Positions 29,859-39,089 of a stretch of 64,000 bases of DNA are shown one piece after another. The notes below the pieces were generated by a model. It was not told the origin of the DNA and searched no databases. It saw only the letters and a list, made by a program, of their open reading frames with translations. The DNA is from Pseudomonadota bacterium. Lineage in GTDB: Bacteria; Desulfobacterota; Desulfovibrionia; Desulfovibrionales; Desulfovibrionaceae. The translations under genes and the position numbers were made by a program. The stretch's first letter is position 1. Every line of letters begins with the position of its first letter. The stretch is from assembly GCA_018817515.1 (NCBI GenBank), contig JAHIUD010000083.1:52723-116722 (forward strand). The letters run 5' to 3'.

Positions 29859-29875
29859 GGTCAGTATCCGCCCGG

Positions 29876-30328
29876 CTAGAAGGGCAGAGCGATGTTCGCC
29901 CTGGCCATTTCTTCGGAGACGTCCGCGTGGCTCTGCTCAAGCAGCGCCTCGAAGCGGTCCTTGTCCCAGATCTCAAAACGCTTGCCCACGCCGGCCAGGA
30001 CGATGTCCCGGTCGATGCGGCCGCTCTTGCGCAGGTGCGTGGGCAGCTGGATGCGCCCCTGTTTGTCCAGCGCGACCTCGACATAGCCAGCGTAGGCCAC
30101 GCGGCGCATATCCTGGAGCATGCTTGAGGGCGCGGCGAGCTTGGTCTCCAGCTCCAGCACAAAGGCTTCCCACTGGGCAGGAGTGATGCCGATGATCTGG
30201 CCCTGGAAAAGGGTCAGCACCACAGTGCCCCCGGGCGATTCCGCCAGGAGCTGGTCGCGGAACTCCGGGGTCAGCATGAGCCGTCCCTTCGGGTCCAGAC
30301 TGCGGTGGGCATGACCAAGTAGACGCAC
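29876..30328 (-). CDS. mraZ: Transcriptional regulator MraZ
   Basis: 150 residues with two AbrB-like MraZ half-domains: SLDPKGRLMLTPEFR near the N-terminus and ALDKQGRIQLPTHLRK in the second half. It represses its own operon by binding tandem TGGGN-like boxes, which are present just upstream. I chose GTG 30328 because GGGGGG lies four bases ahead and the protein then starts at the usual place (RLLGHAHRSLD). The in-frame ATG 30340 and GTG 30349 fall inside the operator boxes and lack ribosome sites. Confidence 0.94.
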   Translation of the reverse strand: MRLLGHAHRSLDPKGRLMLTPEFRDQLLAESPGGTVVLTLFQGQIIGITPAQWEAFVLELETKLAAPSSMLQDMRRVAYAGYVEVALDKQGRIQLPTHLRKSGRIDRDIVLAGVGKRFEIWDKDRFEALLEQSHADVSEEMARANIALPF

Positions 30329-30334
30329 TATTCC

Positions 30335-30379
30335 CCCCATTGATACCACTAATTACCACGTATTTCCACTTCGACCCAC
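30335..30379 (-). promoter_or_regulatory. MraZ operator: five 10-bp-spaced GTGG boxes
   Basis: On the minus strand the series is GTGGG, GTGGA, GTGGT, GTGGT and TGGGG at 30375-30379, 30365-30369, 30355-30359, 30345-30349 and 30335-30339. The spacing is exactly ten bases, as for known MraZ operators of repeated TGGGN with five-base gaps. A TTGACT at 30402-30407 may be the -35 element; the -10 is unclear (A-rich, TAAAAA-like). From about 30410 to 30650 I see only spacer and the leader of the plus-strand HD-GYP gene. Confidence 0.85.
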
Positions 30380-30650
30380 TTTTTTATGAATTCAAGGGGA
30401 AAGTCAACACAAAAAACATTTTCATCCACTGGAAATGAGGGTAGTGCTCAACGCAGTTCTCCCGACGCGAGCGTGACCGTTTGGAACAGTCAGCGATGCG
30501 TGGTGGTTACAAGCCCGGCCAAGGAGGCCTGGCGAGTGGGTCCGGGAGGAAATATTTTTCAAGGCCTCTGGCCTGGGCGGGATTCCTCCGGCAGCCCGGG
30601 TCAAGGGCGGGCGCAGTCCCGCCGGAGGCTCAAGGTGGGAAAAATCAGGC

Positions 30651-31664
30651 ATGGCTGAGAAAAAGAAAGTCGACATCCCGGACGCCCTGGACGAGCAATA
30701 TTACCAGATCAACCAGGACATTCTGGAGAGCTTCAGCAAATACCGCCCGCCGCTTGACCTGTTCCAGTTCAAGGAGGACGTGGCGCGCATCGTGCTGTTC
30801 TGCCGGGGCGGGGAGCGGCTGACGAACGAGATGGTGGAGACCTTGGCCCAGATGGTGGACGAGGGGCTGATCTTCGTCTCGCGCGCCGACCACCCCATCT
30901 ACGTCAAGCACATCAGCTATCAGTTGGACCTGGTGCTGGTGGACAAGAACCTGCACGAGACCGAGATCGCCGACATCTTCACCCAGGCCCTGACGCGGCG
31001 GCTGACGGAGGTCTTCGATCAGCCCGTGCCCATGGTGCTGGCCCGTGTGTGGACCGACTTCATGGTCCTGACGGAGTACCTGTACCACGACATCCACCGC
31101 ATCCGCGCGCTCACCCGGCGCCTGCACGCCACCCACAGTCTGGAGAACCACTCCTTCAACACGGGCATCATGGGCCTGGCCATCCACGCCAAGACCAGGG
31201 CCGCGCAGTACGAGGCCGGGGACATCAAGCGCAAGTTCTTCGATCACCTGACGGCGGGCCTGTTCCTGCATGACCTGGGCATGAGCAAGGTCCCGAACTT
31301 CATCCGCGAGAAGGGCAAAGGACTCACCCCGGACGAGCGTGGCAAGCTCCAGCGCCACACCCAGATCGGCTATGAGATGCTGGCCAAGCTCGACCTCAAG
31401 TTCCCCGAGGTGGAGGAGTGCGTCACTGACCACCACGAGCGCCTCACCGGCACCGGCTATCCGCAGAAGAAGATCGCCCTGGGCGAGGTGGGCAGGCTCT
31501 GCGCCCTGGCCGACTCCTACTGCGCCATGACCACCAAGCGGGTCTACGCCGAGGCCATGGAGCCCATGAAGGCGGCGGGGATTCTTGTCCAGGACGCCGG
31601 CTACGACGCCGAAATGTCGCGCAATCTCCAGGCGATGCTGGTGCAGACCGGCAAGCACAAGTAG
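30651..31664 (+). CDS. HD-GYP type phosphohydrolase
   Basis: 337 residues. The N-terminal 130 residues are an alpha/beta region without a recognised domain. From about 165 there is an HD-GYP domain: HSFNTGIMGLAI, the HD pair in FLHDLGMSKVP, GYEML, DHHERLTGTGYP carrying the GYP-type motif, and ALADSYCAM. HD-GYP proteins hydrolyse cyclic di-GMP, and the retained HD and GYP motifs suggest activity. The ATG is preceded by AAGGTGG at a long spacing of about 12 bases. It is divergent from mraZ and followed by a PilZ gene, so a cyclic di-GMP circuit is plausible. Confidence 0.85.
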   Translation: MAEKKKVDIPDALDEQYYQINQDILESFSKYRPPLDLFQFKEDVARIVLFCRGGERLTNEMVETLAQMVDEGLIFVSRADHPIYVKHISYQLDLVLVDKNLHETEIADIFTQALTRRLTEVFDQPVPMVLARVWTDFMVLTEYLYHDIHRIRALTRRLHATHSLENHSFNTGIMGLAIHAKTRAAQYEAGDIKRKFFDHLTAGLFLHDLGMSKVPNFIREKGKGLTPDERGKLQRHTQIGYEMLAKLDLKFPEVEECVTDHHERLTGTGYPQKKIALGEVGRLCALADSYCAMTTKRVYAEAMEPMKAAGILVQDAGYDAEMSRNLQAMLVQTGKHK

Positions 31665-32096
31665 GCCCCGGCGCGCGCGTGCAGACGTAGCCCTGTCCCC
31701 AGGCCGGCTTTGCCCGTCCGAGCCCAGTTCCACCGCGGCGGCTGACAGGAGCGGGAGGGAGCATGGGCGAGGCGGCATCCCTTTAGTCCTGGTGCCTGTG
31801 GAAGCGGCCTGACCGACCCCCGCCGGACCCGTGGAAACCCGGGTCTGTTCTTGGCGGATATCCTTACCGAGCAGTTGAAGGAGCTCGCGACCCGCGAGTG
31901 CTTCCCTTCCAGAGGGCGAGGCCCTTCTCAACGAATCCGCGCAGCGAAATCTGCCGCCGCTTTGACAACGCGTTGGATCTCCGATCCACCTATTCCCGCG
32001 TCAAAAGCTTCAAAATTATCTCTCGTGCTTTCTTTTCGCCCAAAATCTGCTAGAGGTATACGTATTGCGAAAGTCAGTGGTTTTTGGGGAGCGGAG
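31665..32096 (+). other. Intergenic region with weak terminator hairpin
   Basis: 432 bases between the HD-GYP and PilZ genes. GACCCG at 31826-31831 pairs with CGGGTC at 31840-31845, followed by TGTTCTT, a weak terminator candidate. The last 130 bases drop in GC and probably hold the PilZ gene promoter, though no clear -35/-10 pair stands out. Confidence 0.4.
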
Positions 32097-32795
32097 ATGG
32101 AAACTGAGCGCCAATACCGGAACATTTGCGTTCTTACCGACAGACCCTGGGACTACGATGCGGAGATTGCGCGGCTGGGGCTTACGCCGGGCTACGCGTC
32201 GTCTGCGTCCATGCTGCTGCGGATGCTGGGGCTCTCGTTGGAACAGCGGGCAAGCGGCCTTGTGCTCGAATTGGACAAGGTCATGCGCGAGCCTGGCCCG
32301 GAGCGCGACCAGCTCTTCCAGCTCTCCTGCGTCATTCCAGTGCTGCGCGTGCTGCGCCGGGGCCAGGACAGGGAGATCGTCTACCTGGACGATCCGGATG
32401 CGTTTTGTTCGAAAGTGCTGAAGTTCAGCCCGCGCGAAGTGCGCCGTTGCGGGCGGGTGCCCGTGATGTTGCACGGCTTGCTGGCCGCAGGGGATGACCC
32501 GTCCTTCGCCTGTCCGGTCCGGGCAAGCGTCCTTGACCTCTCGGTCGGCGGGGGGTTCGTATCCTGTCCCGCAGAATTCGATCATGGGCAGGAGGTGCGG
32601 CTGCGCATCGCGGGCATGGACGACCCAACGCCGGTCATGGCCTGCATCCGCTGGTGCAAGAGCGAGGCTCAAAGCCGCCCGTTGCACGGCTTTGGGCTGC
32701 ACTTCCAGGATATCCGGCCCGGCCAGCTACAGGAGCTTGCGGAGCGTTTCCTCGGTGCGCAACCCAAGATGGACCGCGCTGGGGCTGGCGCTTGA
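32097..32795 (+). CDS. PilZ domain protein
   Basis: 232 residues from ATG 32097 (GGGGAGCGGAG upstream). The N-terminal 110 residues are of unknown fold. The C-terminal PilZ domain has the RxxxR motif in RRCGRVPV and the D-x-S-x-x-G motif in LDLSVGGGF, the two cyclic di-GMP contact sites, so ligand binding is likely. A longer frame starting at 31851 lacks support. The stop lies five bases from the convergent hemerythrin gene's stop. Confidence 0.85.
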   Translation: METERQYRNICVLTDRPWDYDAEIARLGLTPGYASSASMLLRMLGLSLEQRASGLVLELDKVMREPGPERDQLFQLSCVIPVLRVLRRGQDREIVYLDDPDAFCSKVLKFSPREVRRCGRVPVMLHGLLAAGDDPSFACPVRASVLDLSVGGGFVSCPAEFDHGQEVRLRIAGMDDPTPVMACIRWCKSEAQSRPLHGFGLHFQDIRPGQLQELAERFLGAQPKMDRAGAGA

Positions 32796-32799
32796 GGCC

Positions 32800-33270
32800 T
32801 CAGTCCTTGGCCGCATGGCCCTTCTGCCCGCGCATGAAGCGTGCGTAGTCCTGGTCCGTGTTCAGGATGTGCTCGCCCCACCAGGTGGTGAGGTAGCCGT
32901 TGATGTGGTTGGCGCACGCCAGGAAGCCCTCGGGCCCGGCCTTCTCGGCCTTGGCCAGCTCCACGTGCAGCTCGGCGGTGAACTCCTGGAGCGTGCGCAG
33001 GAAGATATCGTGCTGGCTCATGTGCCCGTAGATCTTGGGGTAGGCGTACTTGAGCAGCAGGGCCTCCTCGGTGAAAAAGTGCCGGAAGGCGTAGCCGCGC
33101 ATGTCGTAGATCAGGCGGATGACGTCAGAGAGCTTGACCGGCTTGTTGCGCGCAGACTCGCAGACCATGGCCGACTTCAGGCAGAGATCGAAGAAGCCCT
33201 TGTGCTGCTCATCGATGATGTCGATGTCGAGCATGTATTCCGGCTTCCACAGGTTCACCTTCTCGTTCAT
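32800..33270 (-). CDS. Bacteriohemerythrin
   Basis: 156 residues forming a four-helix hemerythrin. The di-iron ligands can be followed: H23 in DEQHKGFFDL, H64 and E68 in FRHFFTEEA, H83 and H87 in YGHMSQHDIF, and H134 with D139 in WWGEHILNTD. All seven are present. Single-domain hemerythrins bind oxygen and are common in microaerophilic and anaerobic bacteria such as sulfate reducers, where they may deliver or sense oxygen. Confidence 0.93.
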   Translation of the reverse strand: MNEKVNLWKPEYMLDIDIIDEQHKGFFDLCLKSAMVCESARNKPVKLSDVIRLIYDMRGYAFRHFFTEEALLLKYAYPKIYGHMSQHDIFLRTLQEFTAELHVELAKAEKAGPEGFLACANHINGYLTTWWGEHILNTDQDYARFMRGQKGHAAKD

Positions 33271-33482
33271 GAGTCCACCTCTCGCGTTGTATCTGTCTCT
33301 GCAGTCTAATCGCCATATAGCGTGGTTGGCGCATGGAGCACAAGCTTTGATGTGGCCGGGTGATTGCCCTGGGACGAGGTTTCTGGGATAGTGCGCGGCA
33401 TCTGGCCTCCGGCTCCGGCGCGCGCCGGGGCGCTGGGCAGGTGGCAGCCCGCGCCGCGCGGAAACCCCAGGAGCCCCGCATC

Positions 33483-34580
33483 ATGAAAGCCCTCGGCCCA
33501 ATCCAGAAGATACTGCCTTGCCTGTGCCTCTTTTGCCTCTTGCTGATGGCCGTCGCCGGGACCGGCCTGGCGGCAGATTCGCACCAGCAGACCGCCAGGC
33601 AACCCCTGTCCTTCGGCTCCGGCGCGCTGCTCCACGGCCTCTGGTCGCCCGCCGAGCTGGCCGGGACCGAGGCCGACCGCGTCATCGGCGCGGTGGGCGA
33701 GCCGGACCCGTCCTTCCCGCAGCCCACGGGGCGCGAGGCCGTGCTGCCGCCGGTGCCGCCGGAGTTGCGCGGGGCCATCCGGCGGGTACATGTCCGGGGA
33801 GGCCGCAAGGTCGTGGCCCTTACCTTCGACCTCTGCGAGCGCGCCAACAACGTCGCTGGCTACAACAACCGGATCATCAACCTGCTGCGCGCGGGCGGGC
33901 ACAAGGCCACGTTCTTCGCGGGCGGCAAGTGGATGCGCTCGCACCCGGAAAAGGCCATGCAGCTCATGAGTGACCCGCGCTTCGAGCTCGGGAGCCACAC
34001 CTGGACCCACGGCAACCTGGCGCTCATGGACCAGGCGCAGATACGCGCCCAGATGGAGCCCACCCAGACCCAGTACGCGCTCTTGCGCCAGGAGCTTGCC
34101 CGCCGGGCCGAGGCCAAGGGCCTGGCCGCGCAGATGGCCCTGGTGCCGCCCGCTCTGCGCCTCATGCGTCTGCCCTATGGTCGCAGCTCGGCGCTGGCGC
34201 TGGAGGAGCTGGCGCAGTCGGGATATCCGGTCATCCAGTGGGATGTGGAGGGGGAGCGCGACGAGGAGGAGAACGCCCCGGCCATCCTGGCCAAAAACGC
34301 CCTGGCGGTCGTCCGGCCCGGCTCCATCGTGCTGCTGCACGCCAATGCAGTGCCGCAGAAGAGCTTCGACATTCTGGAGCGGCTGGTGAGGGGCCTGCGC
34401 AAGCAGGGCTATGAGCTGGTGACGGTGAGCGAGCTGCTGCGCCTGGGCGCGCCCGAGGCCGTGGCCGACGGCTACTTCACCATTCCTGGGGACAACCTCA
34501 AGTACGACGCCATCTTTCCGGGCAAGGGCACGCTCAAGCCCGACCTCACACGGCCCTTCACCACGGTTCCGGTGCCTTAG
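33483..34580 (+). CDS. Exported polysaccharide deacetylase (NodB fold)
   Basis: 365 residues from ATG 33483 (AGGAG nine bases upstream) with a signal peptide ending near AGTGLAADS. The NodB domain shows motif 1 as T114-F-D116-L-C-E, motif 2 as H172-TWT-H176, and motif 3 around LRLMRLPYGRSS. D116 would be the catalytic base and H172/H176 zinc ligands. The usual second aspartate of TFDD is leucine here, so metal binding or activity may be altered. Likely target: peptidoglycan or another amino-sugar polymer outside the cytoplasmic membrane. Confidence 0.85.
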   Translation: MKALGPIQKILPCLCLFCLLLMAVAGTGLAADSHQQTARQPLSFGSGALLHGLWSPAELAGTEADRVIGAVGEPDPSFPQPTGREAVLPPVPPELRGAIRRVHVRGGRKVVALTFDLCERANNVAGYNNRIINLLRAGGHKATFFAGGKWMRSHPEKAMQLMSDPRFELGSHTWTHGNLALMDQAQIRAQMEPTQTQYALLRQELARRAEAKGLAAQMALVPPALRLMRLPYGRSSALALEELAQSGYPVIQWDVEGERDEEENAPAILAKNALAVVRPGSIVLLHANAVPQKSFDILERLVRGLRKQGYELVTVSELLRLGAPEAVADGYFTIPGDNLKYDAIFPGKGTLKPDLTRPFTTVPVP

Positions 34581-34618
34581 CGTGTATATCTTTGTGCAAC
34601 TGGATGGAGGGACTTGGT

Positions 34619-35098
34619 GTGGCTGAATATAGCTTGTTGAACCTTGTGTCAGTTGCAACCGCTACGTGGGCATTTGGCATTATCAATGGGTGGGTGTTAC
34701 ATTTGTATTCGCTTAATCGCTCTATGCTAGGGCCTGAACCAAAAGCTTGGGCCGAATGCTCGACGCTATATGGGGGTGAATTGTTTGTTGAGATATCTAT
34801 CCAAAACAATAGGAAAATACCGATATATTTAGTTGAGGTGTATTCAAGCGAACTGGAATTTGCTGAGATTGTTCCGATCTTTGTATTGGACGACGCATCT
34901 GACTTTTCAGGTGTGAGGCACACTGGAAAATGGAAAAGCAAAAGCGTTCGCAACGTGGATATCGCGCCTAGCGGAAAGGAGTCCATCTGCCTTGCAGCAA
35001 AAAATGGGAGCGATCCTGCACAAGTACGGGCAAAATTAGTGAGGGCAAAAGGTCATCCAGCTCCTAATGCCTACCGAGTTTGTGTTAAGTATAGCTAA
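34619..35098 (+). CDS. Hypothetical protein with N-terminal membrane helix, AT-rich
   Basis: 159 residues if started at GTG 34619, which has GGAGGG seven bases upstream; an ATG at 34604 is possible. One membrane helix (LLNLVSVATATWAFGIINGWVLHL) is followed by a predicted beta-rich domain (ELFVEISIQNNRKIPIYLVEVYSSEL). No family recognised. The GC content is far below the neighbours', which marks it as a likely acquired single gene between two core genes. Confidence 0.6.
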   Translation: MAEYSLLNLVSVATATWAFGIINGWVLHLYSLNRSMLGPEPKAWAECSTLYGGELFVEISIQNNRKIPIYLVEVYSSELEFAEIVPIFVLDDASDFSGVRHTGKWKSKSVRNVDIAPSGKESICLAAKNGSDPAQVRAKLVRAKGHPAPNAYRVCVKYS

Positions 35099-35114
35099 GG
35101 CAAGTTGAAAAGAG

Positions 35115-37787
35115 CTACCCCGCCGGGAATTCCTGCCCGACCTTGACCAGATGCGCGGCCAGGGCCGAGATGGGCTCGTTCACGGCATGCACCAGGTTCA
35201 CCGGGCTCATGTACTCGCGCGACCAGTCAAAGGTCAGGCGCACGGCGTCCTTTCCCTCCAGGCTGACCTCGGAGAGCAGGGCGCGCACGTCCGTGGGCTT
35301 GGGGCCGTTCTTGCTCTTGCGCTGAACCACGAAGCTGTCGCGCGTCAGCAGCTCGGCCCAGTGGCCCAGCCAGCGCAACACGTCCTCGGGCGCGCCGGTG
35401 TAGCGCACCAGGAACTTCTCGCGCACGGCCTGCTTGGTGCGCTCCAGCACGCCCATGGGTTCGATGCGGATGGGCATGAGCCCGTGCGGCATCTGGGCGG
35501 CCAGGGTGTCCAGCACGAACTCCGGCGCCAGGTTCTCGCGCAGGGTCAGGGTGAACCACTCGGCCATGCTCTCCACGCCCACGGGCAGCGCGCGGCCAAA
35601 GGAGATGCGCGGCATGGGGTGGAAGCCTGCGCTGAAGGACAGCGGGAAGCGCGTGCGCCTCAGCGCGCGTTCGAGGATGCTCTGCAATTCCAGCTGGCTT
35701 AAGTACGCGGCCTCGTCCAGCTTCTCGTACCAGATGCGGTACTGGGCCTGGCGCTCGGACAGGTGCAGTTTGTTTGCGGCGCTGGCCGCGCTGGCGGCCG
35801 CGTTGTCCACTGCTGTGGCGGCGGCGGTGTCGGCTGCTTTGGCCGCCGCTGCGGCCAGGGCTTCCGCCGGAGTCTCCGGCAGCCCTCCCGCGACGGCGGG
35901 CTCGGCCTCATCCTGGTCGCGGCGGGAGAAGACCAGGCGCGGGCTGATTTCGCCCCGCTCGGCCTGCTTCGACAGGCGCGAGGTGCGGCCCTCGTGGCTG
36001 CACACGCCGCAGTTGCGGCAGGCCCCGTAGCGGCAGTCCTCGGTGAGCTTGGCCTCCAGGGCGCGCCTGCGTTCGGTCAGCAGAAATTCCTTGGACACGC
36101 CGCAATCCAGGTGGTCCCAGGGCAGGGGCGCGTTTTCCTCGCGCGCGGCCTGGAACTCCGCAGCCGTGAGCCCGTGCTCCTCCAACGCCTCCAGATAGGG
36201 CTCCAGGCGCAGGTGGTCGCGCCAGCTGGAGAACAGCGCACCCTTTCTGTAGGCGCTCTCGATGACCGGGCCGAGGCGGCGGTCCCCGCGTGAGAAGACG
36301 CCCTCAAGGAAGCTCATCTCCGGCTGGTGGTACTTGAGGGTGATGCGCTTGTAGGGCTTGAGCGCGTCCTTGATGCGGTAGACGCGGCGGCGGATCTCAT
36401 CCATGCCGATCTGGCCGTCCCACTGGAACGGGGTGTGCGTCTTGGGCACAAAGGGCGACACCGCGGCTGTTACCTGCAGGCGCTTGACGTGGCGTCCGGC
36501 GGCGTCGCGCACCTTGACGCAGAGGTCGGCTATGGCGTCCAGGTCCTCGTCGGTCTCGGTGGGCAGGCCGATCATGAAATAGAGCTTCACCTGCTGCCAG
36601 CCGTGCTCAAAGAGGACGCGCACGTGCTCGATGAGGGCCTCCTCGGTGACGCCCTTGTTGATGACGTCACGCAGGCGCTGGCTGCCCGCCTCGGGCGCGA
36701 GGGTGACGCCGGTGCGGCGGATGCTGGCCATGCGGCCCATGATCTTTTCCGACAGGGAGCCCACGCGCAAGCTCGGCAGGGAGATGGTGACCTGCTCGGC
36801 GGCGCAGCGCGAAAAGGTGGTCTCAAACAGCGACTCCAGGGCCGAGTAGTCGCCGGTGGACAGTGAGAGCATGGACACTTCCTCAAACCCCGTGGCGCTG
36901 ATGGCCTCGATGAGCTGGGCGTCCAGGCGCTCCGGGCTCTTTTCTCGCACCGGGCGGTAGACCATGCCCGCGTGGCAGAAGCGGCAGCCGCGCGTGCAGC
37001 CGCGCGCCAGTTCCAGCGTGTAGCGGTCGTGGATGGCCTGGCCAAAGGGCACTGCAGGGGAGATGGGGAAGGGCGCGAGCGCGATGTCCGGCACCAGCGC
37101 CTTTTGTACGCGCTCGTAGCCCGGCAGAAGCGGGCGCAGGGCCTGGCCCGGGCCGGACCACTGAAACAGGCTCGGCACGTACACGCCGGGCAGGGCGGTC
37201 AACTGGCGCAAAAACTCGGCCTTTGGGGTCCCGGCCTCGCGCGCGGCGGCCAGCGCTTCCAGGATCTCCGGCAGCACCACCTCGCCATCGCCCAGGACCA
37301 TGAGGTCCAGGAATTCGGCCACGGGCTCGGGATCGAAGCAGGCCCCGCCGCCAGCCATGACCAGCGGCCAGTGGCCGCCGTCCTCTTTGGCGGCCAGCCT
37401 GTCGGCTGCGTGCAGGGGGATCTGCGCCAGGTCGAGCATGTACAAGATGTTGGTGTAGCACAGCTCGTGGGTCAGGCTGAAGGCCACTGCGTCCATCTGC
37501 GCCAGCGGCGTGTCGGTCTCCATGGTGCACAGCGGCGCGTTGTGCTCGCGCAGGATGGCGGCGGTGTCGGCGCAGGGGGCGTAGACGCGCTCGGCCTGCA
37601 TGCCGTCGCGCTCGTTCACGGCCTGGGTCAAAATCTTCTGGCCGAGGTAGCTCATGCCGACCTCGTAGAGGTCGGGGAAGGCCAGGGCCACGCGGACGCG
37701 TAAGGTCGCCGGGTCCTTGCGCACGGTCCCCCACTCGTTGCCGAGGTAGCGGCTGGGGCGGGGCAGCAGAGGCAAGAGTTCCTTCAC
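35115..37787 (-). CDS. TIGR03960-type radical SAM protein fused to a DUF2344 domain
   Basis: 890 residues. The first 600 form a B12-binding-like radical SAM module: PSRYLGNEWGTVRKD at the N-terminus, ALAFPDLYEVGMSYLG, the cluster motif CTRGCRFCHAGMVYRP, then APEAGSQRLRDVINKG and a CxxCGVC auxiliary motif (CRYGACRNCGVC). After an Ala-rich linker (about 610-660), a DUF2344/TIGR03936 domain begins at about 665 (YRIWYEKLDEAAYLSQLELQSILERALRR). In many bacteria the two parts are separate adjacent genes; here they are fused. Substrate unknown, though a translation or RNA-modification role is often proposed. The short paralogue lies at 11536-13239. Confidence 0.92.
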   Translation of the reverse strand: MKELLPLLPRPSRYLGNEWGTVRKDPATLRVRVALAFPDLYEVGMSYLGQKILTQAVNERDGMQAERVYAPCADTAAILREHNAPLCTMETDTPLAQMDAVAFSLTHELCYTNILYMLDLAQIPLHAADRLAAKEDGGHWPLVMAGGGACFDPEPVAEFLDLMVLGDGEVVLPEILEALAAAREAGTPKAEFLRQLTALPGVYVPSLFQWSGPGQALRPLLPGYERVQKALVPDIALAPFPISPAVPFGQAIHDRYTLELARGCTRGCRFCHAGMVYRPVREKSPERLDAQLIEAISATGFEEVSMLSLSTGDYSALESLFETTFSRCAAEQVTISLPSLRVGSLSEKIMGRMASIRRTGVTLAPEAGSQRLRDVINKGVTEEALIEHVRVLFEHGWQQVKLYFMIGLPTETDEDLDAIADLCVKVRDAAGRHVKRLQVTAAVSPFVPKTHTPFQWDGQIGMDEIRRRVYRIKDALKPYKRITLKYHQPEMSFLEGVFSRGDRRLGPVIESAYRKGALFSSWRDHLRLEPYLEALEEHGLTAAEFQAAREENAPLPWDHLDCGVSKEFLLTERRRALEAKLTEDCRYGACRNCGVCSHEGRTSRLSKQAERGEISPRLVFSRRDQDEAEPAVAGGLPETPAEALAAAAAKAADTAAATAVDNAAASAASAANKLHLSERQAQYRIWYEKLDEAAYLSQLELQSILERALRRTRFPLSFSAGFHPMPRISFGRALPVGVESMAEWFTLTLRENLAPEFVLDTLAAQMPHGLMPIRIEPMGVLERTKQAVREKFLVRYTGAPEDVLRWLGHWAELLTRDSFVVQRKSKNGPKPTDVRALLSEVSLEGKDAVRLTFDWSREYMSPVNLVHAVNEPISALAAHLVKVGQEFPAG

Positions 37788-37905
37788 GCGCGGGCTCCTT
37801 GGACGGTAAGAATTCGGTGTGCGGAAAAACGGGAAACGGGGCGGCAGGAACAGCCCACCGCCCCGGTCATCACGAAAAAGATCTACAGGCGGGCAGGGGC
37901 CGCTC

Positions 37906-38217
37906 TTACTTGAGCAGCTGGGAGATGTTGCCGCCGCCGGGGGCGGAGAGCGTCAGGTTGCTCGAGGCCTCCAGGTACTTGGTCTTCAGCTCCTCGGGGA
38001 GCTTCTTGTACTCGTAGAGCACGTGGGCCGTGGAGAGCTCGCCGGTGATCTCGTGCTCAAACGGATAGCCGAAGGGCAAAAGCATCATCTGCACGCCCTG
38101 CTGGCTGGGAACGGTCTGGATCACAGCCGGATCGGAGATGGTCTTGCCGTCCGCGCTCCATTTGCCGATGACGGTTTCGCCGTTGATGAGCTTCACGAGT
38201 CGGATATCGTAGGGCAT
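37906..38217 (-). CDS. Small conserved hypothetical, Sm-like pattern
   Basis: 103 residues beginning PYDIRLVKLINGETVIGKW. The run of beta strands with a G-E-x-V-I-G core and later HEITGELSTAHVLYEYKKLPEEL is reminiscent of an Sm/LSm-like barrel, but I cannot confirm homology. AAGGAGCAATTCC precedes the ATG. It lies about 120 bases upstream of the large radical SAM gene on the same strand. Confidence 0.65.
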   Translation of the reverse strand: MPYDIRLVKLINGETVIGKWSADGKTISDPAVIQTVPSQQGVQMMLLPFGYPFEHEITGELSTAHVLYEYKKLPEELKTKYLEASSNLTLSAPGGGNISQLLK

Positions 38218-38322
38218 GGAATTGCTCCTTGGTTTTGGTGAGGCGGAAGGTAGGGGCTCGGGCCTGCCCTGTCAAGGGACGCGCTCTTGCCAGGGGGCTT
38301 GGTCCAGGGGTAGGGTGGGGCC

Positions 38323-39000
38323 ATGTACAGGCTGAATACCCTCGTCGCACCCCTGCTGGCCCTGGCTCTGCTCCTGCTCCTGCAGGGCTGCTGGACCCTT
38401 GAGCGCTACACCGTGCGCGTGCGCATCGAGGCCGACGGCAGCTACAAGTACTTCATTGACGGCACTGCGGTGCACACCGAGACGATGTACGCCCAGCGGC
38501 GCGCCGCCTACGAGGCCAAGGCCGCCAAGCCCAAGGCCGGCGAGGCCAAGGCGGACGCGCACAAGCCCGAGGCGGCCAAACCCGCTGGCGAGGCCCCGGA
38601 GGCCGGGCTGGCCAAGGACCTGGCGCTGGCGCGCAAGGACCCGCGCGTGCAGGACATCAAGCCCCTTGGCGGCGGACGTGTGGGGTTCGTAGTGGTGGGC
38701 AAGGGCAGCATCGCAGGCGGGGAGATCGTCTTCCAGGAGCGCGAGAAGCCGCTGTCCTATGCGCAGGCGCCGGGCGGGGCCTTGAGCGTCCGCCTCAGGG
38801 GCGCGGTGGTCAGCCGCAATGCGCAGCCCCTGGGCCTCAAGGTGTCCGGAGACGTGTTCATCACGCTGGCCGAGGGCATCCAGGTTCTGGAGCACAACGC
38901 CGAGCACACGCCCACGGTTCCCGGCGGCTCCTACCGCTGGCACATCGAGAACCTGAAGGACCCTGCGCCGCATCTGGTGATCCGCCTGCCGAAGCAGTGA
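38323..39000 (+). CDS. Predicted lipoprotein
   Basis: 225 residues with a lipoprotein signal peptide (LVAPLLALALLLLLQGC, lipobox cysteine near residue 26). A beta-rich segment (YTVRVRIEADGSYKYFIDG) is followed by an Ala/Lys/Pro-rich linker (residues 62-95) and a second beta domain. No family recognised. High-GC codon use matches the core chromosome. It is divergent from the Sm-like gene and directly upstream of the tRNA gene. Confidence 0.72.
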   Translation: MYRLNTLVAPLLALALLLLLQGCWTLERYTVRVRIEADGSYKYFIDGTAVHTETMYAQRRAAYEAKAAKPKAGEAKADAHKPEAAKPAGEAPEAGLAKDLALARKDPRVQDIKPLGGGRVGFVVVGKGSIAGGEIVFQEREKPLSYAQAPGGALSVRLRGAVVSRNAQPLGLKVSGDVFITLAEGIQVLEHNAEHTPTVPGGSYRWHIENLKDPAPHLVIRLPKQ

Positions 39001-39089
39001 TCGTGGCATGCAGCGGGCGCAAAAAAGTCTTGTCCGCCGAGTGGAAACGCGCTAAACGACTGTTCCGCGCCCGTTAACGGGGCAGAATC

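Noticed and set aside
31960..32096. TTGACA at the start of a promoter for the PilZ gene
   Set aside because: No -10 element lies at an acceptable distance; the nearest TATTCC is 23 bases away.
38272..39009. Minus-strand 245-residue frame over the lipoprotein
   Set aside because: The opposite strand has a lipoprotein signal peptide and good codon use; this frame has low-complexity Gly/Leu/Val content only.
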